A stretch of 64,000 bases of DNA. Origin: Quillaja saponaria (Eukaryota; Streptophyta; Magnoliopsida; Fabales; Quillajaceae). The stretch's first letter is position 1, and each line of letters opens with the position of its first letter. A program made the position numbers and the translations under genes. The notes beneath the pieces were generated by a model. It was not told the origin of the DNA. It searched no databases and saw only the letters and a program-made list of their open reading frames with translations. The stretch covers positions 15,539,071 to 15,603,070 of the forward strand of contig CM055618.1 in NCBI GenBank assembly GCA_029379385.1, given 5' to 3'. Shown one piece after another: positions 26,001 to 39,950 of this stretch.

Positions 26001-29000
26001 CTGGATGTGCTGTGTCTGTTAACATTATTTGAATGGAGGAGTAGATGGACCTTTCATGTTCAACTGTCTATTATTGTAAAATTTGAAAGGATAATTATGA
26101 CTTCTTTGATCACTTGAGTGTCTATACGCTCCACTTCTAGGAGAGTCAACTTGCTAGACTTTATGGATTCCTTATTTCTTATATATATATGTATAAATAA
26201 TATATTTAGACTTTACTCGTACAACTACTGCTGAGTGGCTGCACCATTTGGGTGCCTTACCTGTCCAAAACAAAATTTAGGCTATTCTTTTACTTATACA
26301 AAATAAAAAGGTTTCATGTCAAAGAGGACATAATTTTATCTTGTGGGAAGAAAGGATACCATGCAGTGCTGGTAGAATAGTTTAAATTAATATCTACTTG
26401 TATCAATAAGGAAAAAAGAAAAAACTTTACCTAAATTGCTTTCCTAAGATACTAAGATTACAACATTACACATTAATTTTTGAAAAGTAATGGAATTCTT
26501 CCTAGAAAGTTTCTTAACATCGAGACATAATTACTACTATCTAAGGATGACTTGATCTGGGAAATCCTATTTTGGCACTGAGCAATGAACATCGTGGGTC
26601 TAACTATTCCAAATCTAGCAAGCATAGATTTCTTTAGATCCGGTAATTAGAGACTGAGAAATGATAGCTTGTAATTATGATTTCTTCTGAAGATATTGCA
26701 CAGAAATTCTGTCAATACTCCTGGTTGTGTGTAACTTATATTTAGTCCCATATAATTTAGGTCTTGATATTATTGATTAGCCTTATAATTTTATGTGCTA
26801 CATATTCTATGCTTCTGTGGTCCTTAAATGGTTTTTGACCTTTTTTTTTTTGCAGTAAAGATATTGCAAATTTTCATCGACCAAAAGCTTTATGGTATCC
26901 CCATGACAATGAGGTGGCTGTCAAGGAACAAGGAAAGCTGCCGACACAAGGATCCTGTGAAAATTATAATGAAGAGCTTGGGTGGCAGAGGGAGTAAATT
27001 ACATGTGGATGCCGAAGAAACCATCTCTTCTGTAAAAGCAAAAGCTTCAAAAAAGCTAGGTTGTCATCTTTCTACCTTAACTTTGTATCAACTCTATTTA
27101 CATATCATTATGAAAATTAGTTTGCTGTCTTTTATTCTTTCACTGTTTAGGTTCAGTCTTAAGCTCTTTCCTAATGCATACTCAGCACTCTTTTCTTTTG
27201 TAGACTTCAAGCCATCAGAAACAGTTAAAATATTTTATTTAGGAACAGAGCTTGAGGATCATAAATCTCTAGCTGCTCAAAATGTTCGACCAAATTCCCT
27301 GTTACATCTTGTTCGAACGAAGATAAATTTATGGCCGAAGGCACAAAGAGTTCCTGGGGAGAACAAATCTCTACGTCCTCCTGGGGCATTTAAGAAAAAA
27401 TCTGATCTCTCTGTGAAAGATGGGCATGTATTTCTCATGGAGTAAGAGACTCAACTCTTGTTCTGATACTTCATATGCAGGCTGCTCTAGTGCAGCAGAT
27501 AGACTTCGTGCATAGTTGTTGTGTTTTATTATCTAATTGTTCTTGTTCACAAATCCAGATTGGTTCTCATATTATGTTCTGTAAGACTGGTGGAATTAGG
27601 AAGAATTTTCCTACAAACTTCATTTTCTTGGGTGTATATTCATCATTATTTCTTTTGGGTGGGATTATAGTCATTTGGGATTTTAGATCCTGGTGTATAA
27701 TTTTCTGATCTTGTCATCTTTTAATGCATTTTCTGGTGTATATACATACAAGAATTTGTTTATATGATTTATATTACATTACTCCAGAAGTTTAATCTCT
27801 CTAGTCCGAAGTCTTTTGTGCCTGACTTTCCAATTCTTTATGACCTTTTTGTGATTATTCATATCCAAATAAAAGTTATCTTCATAATTGTTGCACCCTA
27901 TCCAGCATCACCTAACTAACTCCAAGAAGATATTGAACCACCACAGCAGACATGGGAAAAGACAGAGAAGAAAGTGATTTGCAGACTTTCCGTTATTGAT
28001 CAAGTACACCAACTAACCAAGACGGTGTTCCTTTGCCACATATTAAAAGTTTAAGAGGCATCATTCGCATTTTCATTGACATTGATTGTCAGTTTGTGCT
28101 ATGTATCATTTAATTCTCATTGTAAACCTTCATATCCTTGGTATACATACTTGCTGATAATTTTGGCATAATTTGTTTCTGAAATTTGTGAATTCTTCCG
28201 TTTCTGTTTTGTTTTTGATACCCAGTTATTTGGTTATATGAGCATGGTCATTCCTCTGCAAAGCTCATCTCATATGTTCATTTGTCAGGTATTGTGAGGA
28301 AAGACCTTTACTTTTGAGCAATATTGGAATGGGTGCCAGACTCTGCACATACTATCAGAAATCATCTCCAGATGATCAAACTGGATCCTTACTACGCAAT
28401 GCAAGTAGTAGCACAGGGCATGTCATTTCACTGGATCCTGCTGATAAGTCCCCTTTCATTGGAGATTTAAAATCTGGTTGCAGTCAATCATCACTTGAAA
28501 CAAATATGTATAGAGCACCCATATTCCCCCACAAAGTGCAATCTACTGACTATCTGCTGGTTCGTTCTTCAAAGGGAAAGCTTTCACTAAGACGCATCGA
28601 TAAAATTAATGTCGTTGGACAACAGGTCTGTTAGTTGTAGTCTTTAAGGTGTCACTTGTTCTCTTAAATCTTAATTCTATGAGGTTTGGTTTCATTTATT
28701 AAGAAAAAGGAAAACTTTCTTTGAGTATATAAAACGATTCTCCTATCAAAAGGTAGTAGCTCCAATTACTTAAAAGGCTGACAAGTTTTTCCTCCTTGAG
28801 AAACTACATTTTTGTCAGTGCTAGAACACTTTTTGAAATAAATAAGTGGAAGCTTCTATAATAATAATAATGTAAGCTAAAATTGGTTTTCTCAATTTTT
28901 TTTTTGCAGGAGCCTCTTATGGAGGTATTATCGCCTGGAAGTAAGAATCTTCAGACGTATATAATGAACAGGCTGCTGGTGTACATGTGTCGTGAATTTC

Positions 29001-32000
29001 AAGTGTCAGACAAGCGTCACTCGCTTCCTTGTGTCCGTGCAGATGAGTTGCTTGCACCATTTCCTTGCCTACCGGAAGCTTCTTTCCGGAAGAAAATCAG
29101 GGAATATGCCAATTTACAGGTGTTGTTAGCATAAAATAACTTACTCCATATTGTTCACAAACAACATAACAAAGTTCTCCAACTTGTTTTGATATTGAAG
29201 TAGATACTTGCAACAATAAATTATCATTAGCTCTTTCTTCAGTTTCAGTTGTGGTTTTAAATCTTTGATTCCCTGAATTTTCAATTCATTATCAAATATT
29301 GCAGAAGGATACAAATGGTCAATTGATTTTGGTCAAAAAACGAAACTTCCGGATGTGGTCAGAGGATGAATTGAGAAAAATGGTGACACCCGAGCTTGTG
29401 AGTATGCCAGTAGCCCCCTGTATTCTGTTGATGAAGTAAACAATATAACTATCAAATGGTCCTTTGATGTCGTTGGGCTGCAAAACGTGTTTATGATTTA
29501 TTAACATCTTTAGCATTTAACAATCATTCTATGGTTAATAGATTCAAAACTCACATGAATACAACAACCCATCAACGGTATGATTCTGATTTTTAAAGAT
29601 TTGTCCCTAAATCATATATTTTTCAGAAAGAATATCTTTTTCGCAAAATGAATCGAGTTCCAATAAGACAGATCAAATTGGATGGGTTTGTGACCCAACT
29701 AAGAGGGGAACTTAAATAAGTTGATAAATGTCTTGATCTTGGGAGTTGTTCGAAAAAATACTTTCTGAACTAATTGTATTATTCCTGCTCTCAATTGAAA
29801 TGTTTATCGTGCATCTTGATCTGTCCTTAAGATTTTAGAAACAATTATTTGCTTTTTATATTCGCACTTGGAAGGTTTCAAGACACGCTGCATTCTGGTA
29901 TAGCTTGGTGTTTTTCTTTATATACAACGGTGAACTACTAATTCCTTTAATTAAGATGAACTGCACTTATCTTTTTCTTTAATATATATATTTTTTTATA
30001 AATATTAGTGTGTAAGTGTTACTGATTTGGTTTTTCATGACAATATCTCATTCTTCTTTGAGTTAATGTTTCCCTTTTCTTTGGTTGGGGTGTTGGTTGC
30101 TTAGGTTTGTGCATATGAAAGCATGCAAGCTGGTCTCTACCGGCTAAAACATTTAGGAATTACAGAAACACATCCTACTAACATTTCATCGGCAATGAGT
30201 CGCCTGCCAGATGAAGCGATAGCTCTGGCTGCTGCATCGCACATTGAGAGAGAACTTCAGATTACTCCATGGAACTTGAGTACCAATTTTGTTGCCTGTA
30301 CAAGCCAGGTAATCTTTGTTTCTTTGTCTCTGAGTTCAATAGTGTACTTTATTTGACTGAACTTTGAAGATGATTGTTTGGCATGTAAGGGCAGACAAAG
30401 TGAATACGATGTAGTTGGTGGTTATTAACCACAAAATTATTATTTTGGAAGTTGACTTTGTTAATCCACAAGATAAAATAAAATAAAATAAAATGAAAAG
30501 CAAACTGGAGGATGCCTTGTTCCCTAAATTGTTCCAAACTTTCTTCATCATCTCATCTTGATGAATTGAATTTTTTTATCTATATCTATGCTTATTTGCA
30601 TCCAGGATTATTAAAAATATGCTACTTTTCCTTTAAATTCTATAACTCGTGGGGTCATGTATTGGGTCTGTCGTCATGTTTATGGTGGTGTTTCTGTTTT
30701 TTGAGATCTTCATGTCTCTAGGAATCTTAATGACAGGGAGGCCTATGACTTTATCATTGTATTGAATAGTCTTAACCCATCTTCTTTTCCTAGAGTCAAT
30801 TGTAGAAGAATCTGGTCTTTGGACAGTTCTGGTTCTTTTTCTTATAAATCCTTTTTCTTTCTTTGTTGTTCCCCTGCTTCTACCCCTTTGCCTCTTGCAA
30901 ATACTATTTTGAAGGCTAAGGTATTTTCAATAGTAGGCCTTCGTTTGGACTGCGGCTCTTAATAGTGTCAATACTATAATCTAACTAGTCATACAAGAAG
31001 TTGTTGAGATCCTGAAACCTTGCTGGTGGTCTTCAATCTTTTGTAGAAGATACAATTTGTTCTATGTGTTCATCTGTTATGGCTTGGCATTCTTTTGTTA
31101 GTACACCTTGAATTTGAGCTTTGGCTATACACCTTGCCAGTTGTTTCATGCTCTATTCTGTTTGACTGAAATAGTGATGATTCATCGATTTTTTTCCCCT
31201 TTTCTCTTTTGGCAGGGAAAAGAAAATATTGAACGATTGGAAATCACTGGTGTTGGTGATCCCTCTGGTAGGGGCTTGGGTTTTAGCTATGCTCGTGCCC
31301 CTCCAAAGGCACCAGTGTCAAGTGCAATGGTGAAGAAAAAGGCTCCTGTGGCTCGAGGAGGTTCTACTGTTACTGGAACAGATGCTGATCTACGTAGATT
31401 GAGCATGGAAGCTGCACGGGAGGTGTGCCGATTTTACTGTGAATTAGTTATTTCTCTTTGTGCACCTGTGTGTAGACAGGGAGAGAGAAGTGTCTTTTTT
31501 GTAATTTAAATGAGTGATGGGCTTGTCTTGAACTTGGGATAAATTGTCGTCAACACTTGTGGGTTTAAAGAGGAAGAAATAGGGCAGGGTTACATCACGT
31601 TTGCAGTGGTTTGGATAGCTGAACACCAAAATTTCCCGGGATCATTTTTTAAAGACACAGCTTCTCTGGGATAAGATTTATATATATATTCTCTATATTT
31701 ATATGTATTTGTGTATGGTTCTTTACAGAGTTCTGGCCTGTGCTGAGGGAATTTCCTTGTCCAATGATAGGCAGGATTCATGAGTTTCTTTTAGTAGCGT
31801 TCCTTTTTCTGGTTTCTATTTTCTTATTCTTCTTAGGAGATTACTTATCCTTGCTCATGTCTTCGTCACCTTTACTTTTCTAATAGCATTTACTGTTGTA
31901 TTAATCAAAAACTTCAGAAGCAAGACCCAATGGAAGTTTTTTGATGCATGTGTATTGTGTAAAAGGGTAAAACTGGTTATAATGGGTACTCGAGCGAGTT

Positions 32001-35000
32001 TCTCATTTACTTGGATTTTGCGTAGATATAACTGAAAGTCACTTAGTTATTTTCTAATAGCATTTAGTATTTATTTTTTTATGCATGTGAGATATGCAAA
32101 GGAATTGGGAATTATTGTTGTTTCACTTGTCTCATTACATAAATCAATTCTTCCTTCCCAGCAGAACTCTGAAATCTTTTGGTTTTCTCTCTTTTCCAAG
32201 TAATTTTAGAGACAACAAAGTACTTTTGTCATGTATGCACAAATACACTTACACTAATCCTTTTTCACAATATACACTTGCACTTAGTTATTTGTATTGG
32301 TGCTTCATGTTCATAATAATCTTAAGGATGCTCCTTTTTTCAGGTTCTTCTTAAATTCAATGTTCCCGAGGAAGTGATTGCTAAACAAACTAGGTGGCAT
32401 CGCATTGCTATGATACGTAAACTGTCAAGTGAACAAGCTGCATCCGGGGTCAAGGTAGACCCAACAACCATCAATAAATATGCACGTGGACAGCGAATGT
32501 CATTCCTTCAGCTTCAGCAGCAGACTAGAGAAAAGTGTCAGGAGATTTGGGATCGACAAATTCAGAATCTTTCAGCTGCAAATGGCGATGAAAATGAGAG
32601 TGATTCTGAAGCAAATAGTGACCTGGATTCATTTGCCGGGGATCTGGAAAACTTGCTTGATGCTGAGGAGTGTGAAGAAGGAGAAGAGGGTAACGATGTA
32701 TCCAAGCGTGACAAAGCAGATAGCGTTAAGGGTCTTAAAATGAGAAGGAACCCAACCTTGGCTCAGGAAGAAGAGGAAATTGAAGATGAAGCTGCTGAAG
32801 CGGCTGACTTACGCCGGTTACTCATGGATGGTATAGATTATTAGTGACGAACAAGTTTCTTAATATTTTGTTTATCCAAATGAGCTAAATAGATAATGAG
32901 TCCTAGTTTACATGGTTAAGGGCACAAAGTTGATATTATAAACTATAGTGGTCAAAATTTGGTTGACTATACTTCATAATAATTTGACCACTAGTTTTTT
33001 TCCAAAGGCAAAGAACTGCAGAGCTTTTGAGGATTTCTTATCCTCATGGATGTCTATCATTGGATATGGGTGTAAAGCAGTTTTTTGGAAGAGGGTTTTT
33101 GTCTTTGCACTATATCTTTGACCATGATAGCTTTTCTGCAGATGATGATGCTGACAAGAAGAAGAAGAAAAAGACGAGAGTTGTGAGCGAGGAAATAGGA
33201 CTGGCCCGAAAGCTGCAACCAAGATTTGGTTTTGATAATGCTGACCAAATCAAGCAAATAATAAATGCAGTGCAATCCAACGGAGCCTATAATTCGAAAG
33301 AGACCACAATCAAAGATTCAAAGGAGGTAGAAATTTGACTGGCAGTGCAAATTTTCCTCCTTCCCATTCTTTAAGAACAAGGTGGAAGTTCTCATAACCT
33401 CGTTATATATTTGACTGGCAGGAGGAAATTTTTTTGACAAAAAGAAGCAAGTCTGTGAAGGTGAAAACTGTGAAGAGCAGTGATATTGCGCTCATGGGTC
33501 TACAAAATAAGAAAATTAAAATAGCTGGAGATGGTGTCAAGGCAAGTCAGCACCTTTTCTTAAATGAACTGTTTCAATTGGTTCAGAAATATAGAAAGTT
33601 GTATATGCTAATCAAGATTGTTCTCATTGTAACATCATTTACAGGTTGAGACTTCCATTAAGTGTTGCTTCACCTTTATATTGGCACACTAACTTTTATG
33701 GCTCAATATTTTTACTCTTCCATTTTAACGTGTTCATCTCATTTGCATAACACACACAGGCATGTTGTTTCTTTACTACCCAACACTAGGTGTGATAAAA
33801 GTATTGTTGGCCTTACTGAAGGTCAGTGCTTGGTGTTAGTTCCACAAAGTTGGGTCTTCAGAGAGGTTTTTGAGCACAAAGTTCATGTTGTTCAACATGG
33901 TCAATGAAATTGGGATGTTGTTAAGCCAAGAATTTTAGGTCTAACAGTACCTCCTTTCCATTCTTTAAGAGCAAGGAAGGTGGTCAATTATGGGCTGTAT
34001 ACCTATTAGGTGTATATATGTCTCTAGTGTGTTTGCACATGGGGCTCTGGTAAGAAAAGGAAAAGATAAAAATCAAAGTCCTTTATTTTGGACCAATTGA
34101 GTTTCTTTGACAAACTGGTTGAGAACGGTAAGATTTCCAAATAGGAAACACACATAGAATGTGGATATATATAGGTAAGTTAAGACACTAACAGAACATG
34201 GCCCCACCATGGGCATATGGAAATTGCTGGGCGCAGACAAAGACGTGGATATGCAGACAACACATGCATGCACACATAATGGTAGAAATTAAATATCAAA
34301 AGAAGAAAAGAATGCTGAAACCGTTTTTTCTTTTTGCTACTGATTTTTAGTTATGTTTTTTAAGGATTGCTTATTAATATATGTTGTTCTCTTTAATTTT
34401 GTCGCCAACATTCTGTGGATTTCAAAATTTAATTCATGTTGTTATTCTGTGGCGTGTAACTTTCAGAATCAGTCTCTGATCATGTAACTGTATTCTGATA
34501 TAACTTCATTGGATTCTAAGGTATAATCTACGTACAAGGATGTTAAAGAGGGGATTTCATTTTAATACTGTTCTGTACACGTTAGTTAGGTATAAAGTAT
34601 AAATTTTGCTTCATTTGACATACCTAGTATCAATTATCATTTGTGTTTACTGCTGTACAGCATAGGATTATCATTATTTGGAGATCAGCGAAAGCTTTAA
34701 ATTTGATTTCCTGTTTTATATTTTGTGACCACATAATTGTGGAGGAATGTCTTTCTTACAGTTCAGTTTTAATTCGGTTTTGGAGCCTGATTAGTTTCCC
34801 TTGTCTTAAAACCAGGTATTTAAAGAGAAAAAAAATGCTAGGGAGAGTTTTGTATGTGGAGCATGTGGTCAGGTGAGTAACTTTTCAAGATGATAAAGAC
34901 CACTTTCATGTGCCAGAAAATGTAATTATCCTTTTGATGAACCAGCTTGGGCACATGAGAACAAACAAGAACTGCCCCAAATATGGTGAAGATCAAGAAA

Positions 35001-37976
35001 CGCAACATGAATCTATGGATCCAGAAAAAGCTTCTGGAAAAACTAACCCATTGGATCCCTCAAGTCAATCCCAGCAGAAAACTCTTTCAAAGAAGCTTAC
35101 ATCTAAAAGTGCAACAAAAATTGCTACTGGTGAAGCTTCTGAGGGAGAAAAATCTAGTTTGAAAGCTACAGTGAAGTTCAAATGCAGCTCCAACGAGAAG
35201 CTTTCTGACAAACTTGCCATGGGAACCACACAGAGTTCTGACAGGCCAGTCACTTCTGACCCTGAAATTGGGAAGCCCACTAAGATAGTAATTTCCAACA
35301 AATTGAAACCAGATGATTCACAAGCTGAATCTCACAAGCCCTCCATTGTAATAAGGCCCCCAGTGGATACAGGTAAAAAACAATTTGAACCTCCCAAGCC
35401 TTCAATTGTGATACGACCCCTAGCGAATGTGGATAAAGACCAGGTGGAATCTCCTAAGCATTCAGTTGTGTTACGGCCACCTTCGGAATTTGAGAGGGAA
35501 CAATCTCACAAGAAAATTATAATCAAACGGCCAAAGGAGGTTATTGATCTGGATGAGGTCAGTCCAGGTGGAAGCACCGGCCTGGAACATAGAAAAACTA
35601 AGAGAATAATTGAATTATCAACTTTTGAGAAGCAGAGGAAGCAGGAAAGCATGTATTCAGCAGAGAACTCAGTAAAGAGGAAAGCCAAAGGGGATAGAAG
35701 ATGGTTGGAGGAGCAAGAAAAGCGAAGAAATGAGGAGAGACTTAGAGAAGAGAAGGCAAGAAGGCTTTATGAGGAAGAAATGAGGATGCTAGAAGAGCAA
35801 GAAAGATTAAGTGAACTTAAAAGATATGAAGCGTCCATTAGAAGAGAGAGGGAGGAAGAGGAACGGCAGAAAGCAAAGAAGAAGAAGAAGAAGAAGGTCG
35901 AATTTGGGGATGAGTATTTAGAGGACCCGAGAACAAGAAGATATGACAAAAGGATGCTAGAAAGAGACCGGAGCGTGAAAAGGAGATCTGTTGTTGAGTT
36001 AGGAAGATATGGTGCTGAGTATACACCACCAACAAAGCGCCGTAGAGGGGGAGAGGTAATTGTTCTAATTCTTAACATGTCATTTTTCTTTCTCCAATGC
36101 ATGTATCACCATGCTGCCTTATGAGCATATGTAAGACCTGCTAGATTTGACTGCAGTTTCAATCATGCATATTAATAGCTAGGGATAACCTTTTTCATTA
36201 TGGAATGGAATTATTGTATGTCTTCCATCATCATAAATGAAGTAGACGGGAAGGTACTCGAAAGAAAATGATTCTGGGATCAAACTTACATATATACTTT
36301 TCTTAATTGGTGTAGTAGTCAGATATCTTAGAGCTTTAGTTTCAGATTTAATTTTGTTGTCCATTCAAGTGCTAGACTGCTAGCGGTCAACGACTTCTAT
36401 TTGGAACATTAATTAATGTTGCATTCTGAGAGAAATCCGAAGCTATTAAGATTGTGCTGAAAGATAATTGTTGACTTATGATTTAGTTATTTGAAATAAG
36501 GGGAAAAGTATATTACAAAGTTGGACCTGAGAAATAAACTCACCTCCAAATATAAAATTGGGGAAGGGCTATAGCCGTCTCAATGGACTCTTTGGCTGAT
36601 ATGTAGTATACAAATTTTCAGGATCAGGTTTGTACTTTGGTACTTTTAAAAGGGGCATCAGGGCTGCTTTTTGGTGACTTTGCAAGCAGCATTTTAACAT
36701 CCTTAGCGTTCTTGAATATCAAAAGTGTCAAATTGTTTTTTGCCTCTTTCTTTTTCTTTTGGTGCTGTTTAGATATATTTCTGTATACACCCTGCCTACA
36801 TTGTACGCCTCCTTTAGTGCCTTCTAAAAGCATGCTTAACTGAAAAAGAAAGACGAGCAGTCTGTGCTTGTTATAGCAAAACCATTTTGGATTTCTTTGT
36901 AGAGACAAAAAAATTTAGCAGTCACCTTTTTGTTTTTTGTTTTTTGCTTTTGCAAAGGATGACTTCTTGTCCTCCTCCAATGTACTTCTTTTCTATAAAA
37001 AACAAAAGATATAAACAACACCCCCCACAACAAAAATAACAATAAAAATACACAAACCAGAGATATACTATTGATATATTGATGAAACAGTGGCTATCAA
37101 CACTTGAGACAGTTACCTTTCATGCAATCTGGCCTGGCATAACTCATCTGACCTGGCATAACTCACCTAGAACTCCATTTTCAAATTTTTCATCAATAAA
37201 CTACTAATCTACAGTGAGTGGTGGTCTCAACTTAAACGGGAGGGAGGTACCATAATATTCGTCGGTCACTGACAAAAGATGATGAGTTGCTTTCCAATTC
37301 AAGTAATTTCTATATGAAGTGAATTCAAATGTAGTTAGATTCTGTTGTAAACAAACTCTGAAGTGAGAGCACACCAAACACTTAATAGTACTCGGTGTAA
37401 TTTTCAATGGGCAATACATCAGCTATTGGTAATATTGAGAAAGTATGAGAGAGAGCTCAAGCAGCCTGTGACATCTGTTAGTAGTTTGGGGGAAAAATTT
37501 CATGGTTGTTAAGGAGATTTTACATTTGTCGTTAACCTTAAAACAGTTGTAGTTATCCAGTAGGCTACTGTATGTTTCACAAGTTGGTTACTAATTTTTG
37601 TTATATCCTGTAGGTTGGTTTGGCTAATATCTTGGAGCGTATTGTGGAAGCACTCAAAGACAGGCATGAGGTTTCCTATCTTTTCTTGAAACCGGTGACC
37701 AAGAAGGAGGCTCCTGACTACCTGAATATCGTAAAGCACCCCATGGATCTTTCAACAATCAGGGAGAAGGTGAGGAGGATGGAATACAAATGTCGAGAGG
37801 ATTTCAGACAAGATGTCCTGCAGATAAACGTTAATGCCCACATATACAATGAATGGCGCTACCCAGCTATTCCTCCACTTGCAGATAAGCTTTTGGAGCT
37901 TTGTGATTATTTGTTGAATGAAAACGATGAGAGCTTGACCGAGGCTGAAGCTGGTATTGAAGGTAGGGATATTTAG
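17056..37976 (+). CDS. TAF1: TAF1, TFIID subunit 1 (HAF1 type), two +1 frameshifts
   Basis: Largest TFIID subunit, a nuclear scaffold for RNA polymerase II initiation. There are 21 exons: 17056-17101, 17585-17691, 18406-18468, 18633-18678, 19718-19970, 21971-22089, 22336-22486, 22789-23884, 26856-27059, 27204-27441, 28289-28625, 28910-29119, 29305-29397, 30105-30308, 31216-31422, 32344-32830, 33142-33326, 33422-33541, 34816-34872, 34946-36055, 37614-37976. About 1,897 residues, the usual plant length. Domains: N-terminal acidic TBP-binding region (RLLGFMFGNVDNSGDLDVDY), ubiquitin-like domain near 650-735, DUF3591 core near 740-1240 (SGRGLGFSYAR, KQTRWHRIAMIRKLSSEQA), CCHC zinc knuckle (CGACGQLGHMRTNKNC), Lys/Glu-rich coiled region, C-terminal bromodomain (DYLNIVKHPMDLSTIREKV). 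Exon 5 has an extra A (six-A run 19727-19732) and exon 9 an extra base near 26953-26957; both shift frame by +1, and exon-length arithmetic confirms each. Intron 33542-34815 has a GC donor (AAG|GCAAGT). Confidence 0.93.
21379..21509. repeat. MITE-like element in TAF1 intron
   Basis: The ends AGTCCGTTTGGATC and GATTCCAAACAAACT form imperfect terminal inverted repeats, a pattern often seen in plant hAT-type MITEs. The interior contains the imperfect palindrome GAATTCATTTGAAATGAATT. Related palindromic sequence also occurs at about 20495-20610 and 47240-47295. No clear target duplication was found. Confidence 0.4.
24597..24642. repeat. GTGTGC/ATGC microsatellite
   Basis: A run of alternating purine/pyrimidine repeats (GTGTGCGTGTGC, then GCATGCATGCATGC) in the large TAF1 intron. 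Such tracts can form Z-DNA. Confidence 0.7.
25550..26000. mobile_element. possible LTR-retrotransposon remnant in TAF1 intron
   Basis: An 18-base G run (25765-25782) preceded by GAGGT resembles an expanded polypurine tract. Downstream, CCCACATCGGTTGTG (about 25818) is a motif commonly found in plant LTRs. No coding domain or matching second LTR was found, so the borders are guesses. Confidence 0.3.
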
Positions 37977-39728
37977 GAAGTACTTGTTTTTTATTAAGAT
38001 CACTTACTAATGAGCTAGATCAATGTATTACTTAATTCGGGTTATCAAGCCTTGTAAAAGTTGGGGATGACTTTTAGTTCAGTTAGAAAAAGAGAAGAAA
38101 ACGTATGCTTCCTGTAGTTTTGCAATGTATCATATTGAAGTTCCCTTAGGCAATTGAAATATGTATTAGATCAATAGCAACAATGTATATCTCATTACTT
38201 ATTCAGTCATAGAAGCTTTGAAAGCAATGAGTCGAGGATAAGCATACAACCACCATTAATGTGAAGGGGTGAGTTTCTGTTTCTACTTGAAACTAGGAAG
38301 TTGATGATTTTATATTCGTGTACTAATAAAATGAAACCACATTACAATGGATGTAATATTTGAACGTTAATTGTACATTTCTGTTTTACCTAATATAACA
38401 ATCTACATGGTTATATAAGGAAAGTCAGAGATAACTATTTTCGATAGTTACTAGATAAATCTAATTTAATACAAGTAAATTTAATGTACGAAATATTTTT
38501 TTTGGTTTTTCACGAGTATCTCTACACTCTTTGATTGTGAGCTTTCGTTTTGGGCTGGCAGTTGTCCTTTCTAACAATTGTTTTTTGCGAGCTCGAACTC
38601 TTGATATTATAGAGATTTCATAATTGTTGAGTTCAAGCTTATCTTATCACTTAAATTACACTTTGTAAGTATTGAAACTCTTTTATCTTAAATTGATAAT
38701 AAAAGCATAATATATAGGGAATAACATATACATGAGAGTACATTATTAGTATTATGGGAATTGGCAATATTGATTGAAAGGGGAAGAAAAGGGGGTAGGA
38801 ATAAACTTTTTTAGGTATAGCTATATTACAATAAGCAAGCTAATAAGTGGAACACTCTGAAATTCCTAGTATTAAAGAGTGACGTCTCCGCTTTTATCAT
38901 TGGCTTGAAAAGACTACTTCTTTCTATCAATTATGCAAGATCCGATTTGGTGATAGTCAATTATAGAAGTCTATCAATGAGTCTTTTATACATATCGGGA
39001 TCGAGTTTTCTATACATACTAGGCTCATTTAGGAGCTCTCTCTTTCGACAAGGCAATATGAGTTAGTAAATCAGAATGTCTACCGGTCAATAAGTAGTAA
39101 AACATGGTGAACCGGGTGTACTACTATGTTAAAACATTTTATTTCTTTGACTTGAATAGTTATTCCTTTAAATTTGAGTAAAAATAGCAAGTTAATTATT
39201 TATAGATATTTTTTTTCATTGACTTGAATAGTTATTCATTTAAAATTTGAATAAAAATAAGAAGTTAATTATTTATAGATTTCTATTTTAGAGATTCTGA
39301 TTCCTAATTTATCATGCCAACTATACCTATGTGATTAGGATCATCTGTGCATCTGTGCATATGTGCATATATATTTTAGGACATATCTATTTGAAATTAC
39401 ATATTTACCCACCAAAGTTCACAAATTTGATACGACAACTTGGAGCCCACGCAATCCAAATCGACTTGCTCCCCAAGAAATACTTACTATTTATTTATTA
39501 TTTTATTTATTGATAATTATGGATATGCTAATCACGCCGACTCTCTTTCTTTCAACGTCAACTCCAAAAACTCCTCGCCCAAAACCTTAATTACTAAAAT
39601 ACCCCCAAATCCCCACTAAAAGCAATGGAAACTTCCCAAATTCCTGTTTTCTTTTTTGTGAATTCACAAATCACAACCTGTCTTGTCCAACTTATGGAAA
39701 TATCCAGATTTTATGCACCCAATATCGC
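37977..39728. other. TAF1 3' UTR and AOX-A upstream DNA
   Basis: The segment from about 38450 to 39120 has no counterpart upstream of the second AOX gene and is either an insertion in unit A or a loss in unit B. A 73-bp direct repeat (39148-39220 and 39220-39287, both starting TGACTTGAATAGTTATTC) follows. No gene is seen. Confidence 0.5.
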
Positions 39729-39736
39729 CACGTGTC
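39729..39736. promoter_or_regulatory. CACGTGTC G-box/ABRE-like element, AOX-A
   Basis: CACGTGTC about 78 bp before the TATA box, kept in both AOX copies. It is the core bound by bZIP/bHLH factors, suggesting stress or ABA control (inference). Confidence 0.5.
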
Positions 39737-39806
39737 GAAATTTAGAACCACATGTATACAGCTCATAAAATGTAGAAAACTACCAACTGTGTGAACCGTA
39801 AACCCA

Positions 39807-39814
39807 TATATAAA
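39807..39814 (+). promoter_or_regulatory. TATA box of AOX-A
   Basis: TATATAAA, 144 bp before the ATG at 39951. The same box lies 145 bp before the second AOX gene. Confidence 0.6.
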
Positions 39815-39950
39815 CCCCTGATCCCTCCAAAAAGTTCCCATAAACTCTAAAACCAAAAACAGTTTTCCTTTTCTTTCTTGATTTTCTCTCCAACCAAACA
39901 GGATTCGCTTCAACTTCTTCTTCTCAATCAAGTAAAAGCACAAGACCACA

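Noticed and set aside
33539..33550. GT donor inside AAGGCAAGTC for the TAF1 intron
   Set aside because: It would add bases that break the join to VFKEKKNARESF; the GC donor keeps frame and family sequence.
35767..36102. 111-codon minus-strand open frame
   Set aside because: Antisense to the Lys/Glu-rich part of TAF1 exon 20; the Ser/Phe-rich product is what antisense of such codons gives.
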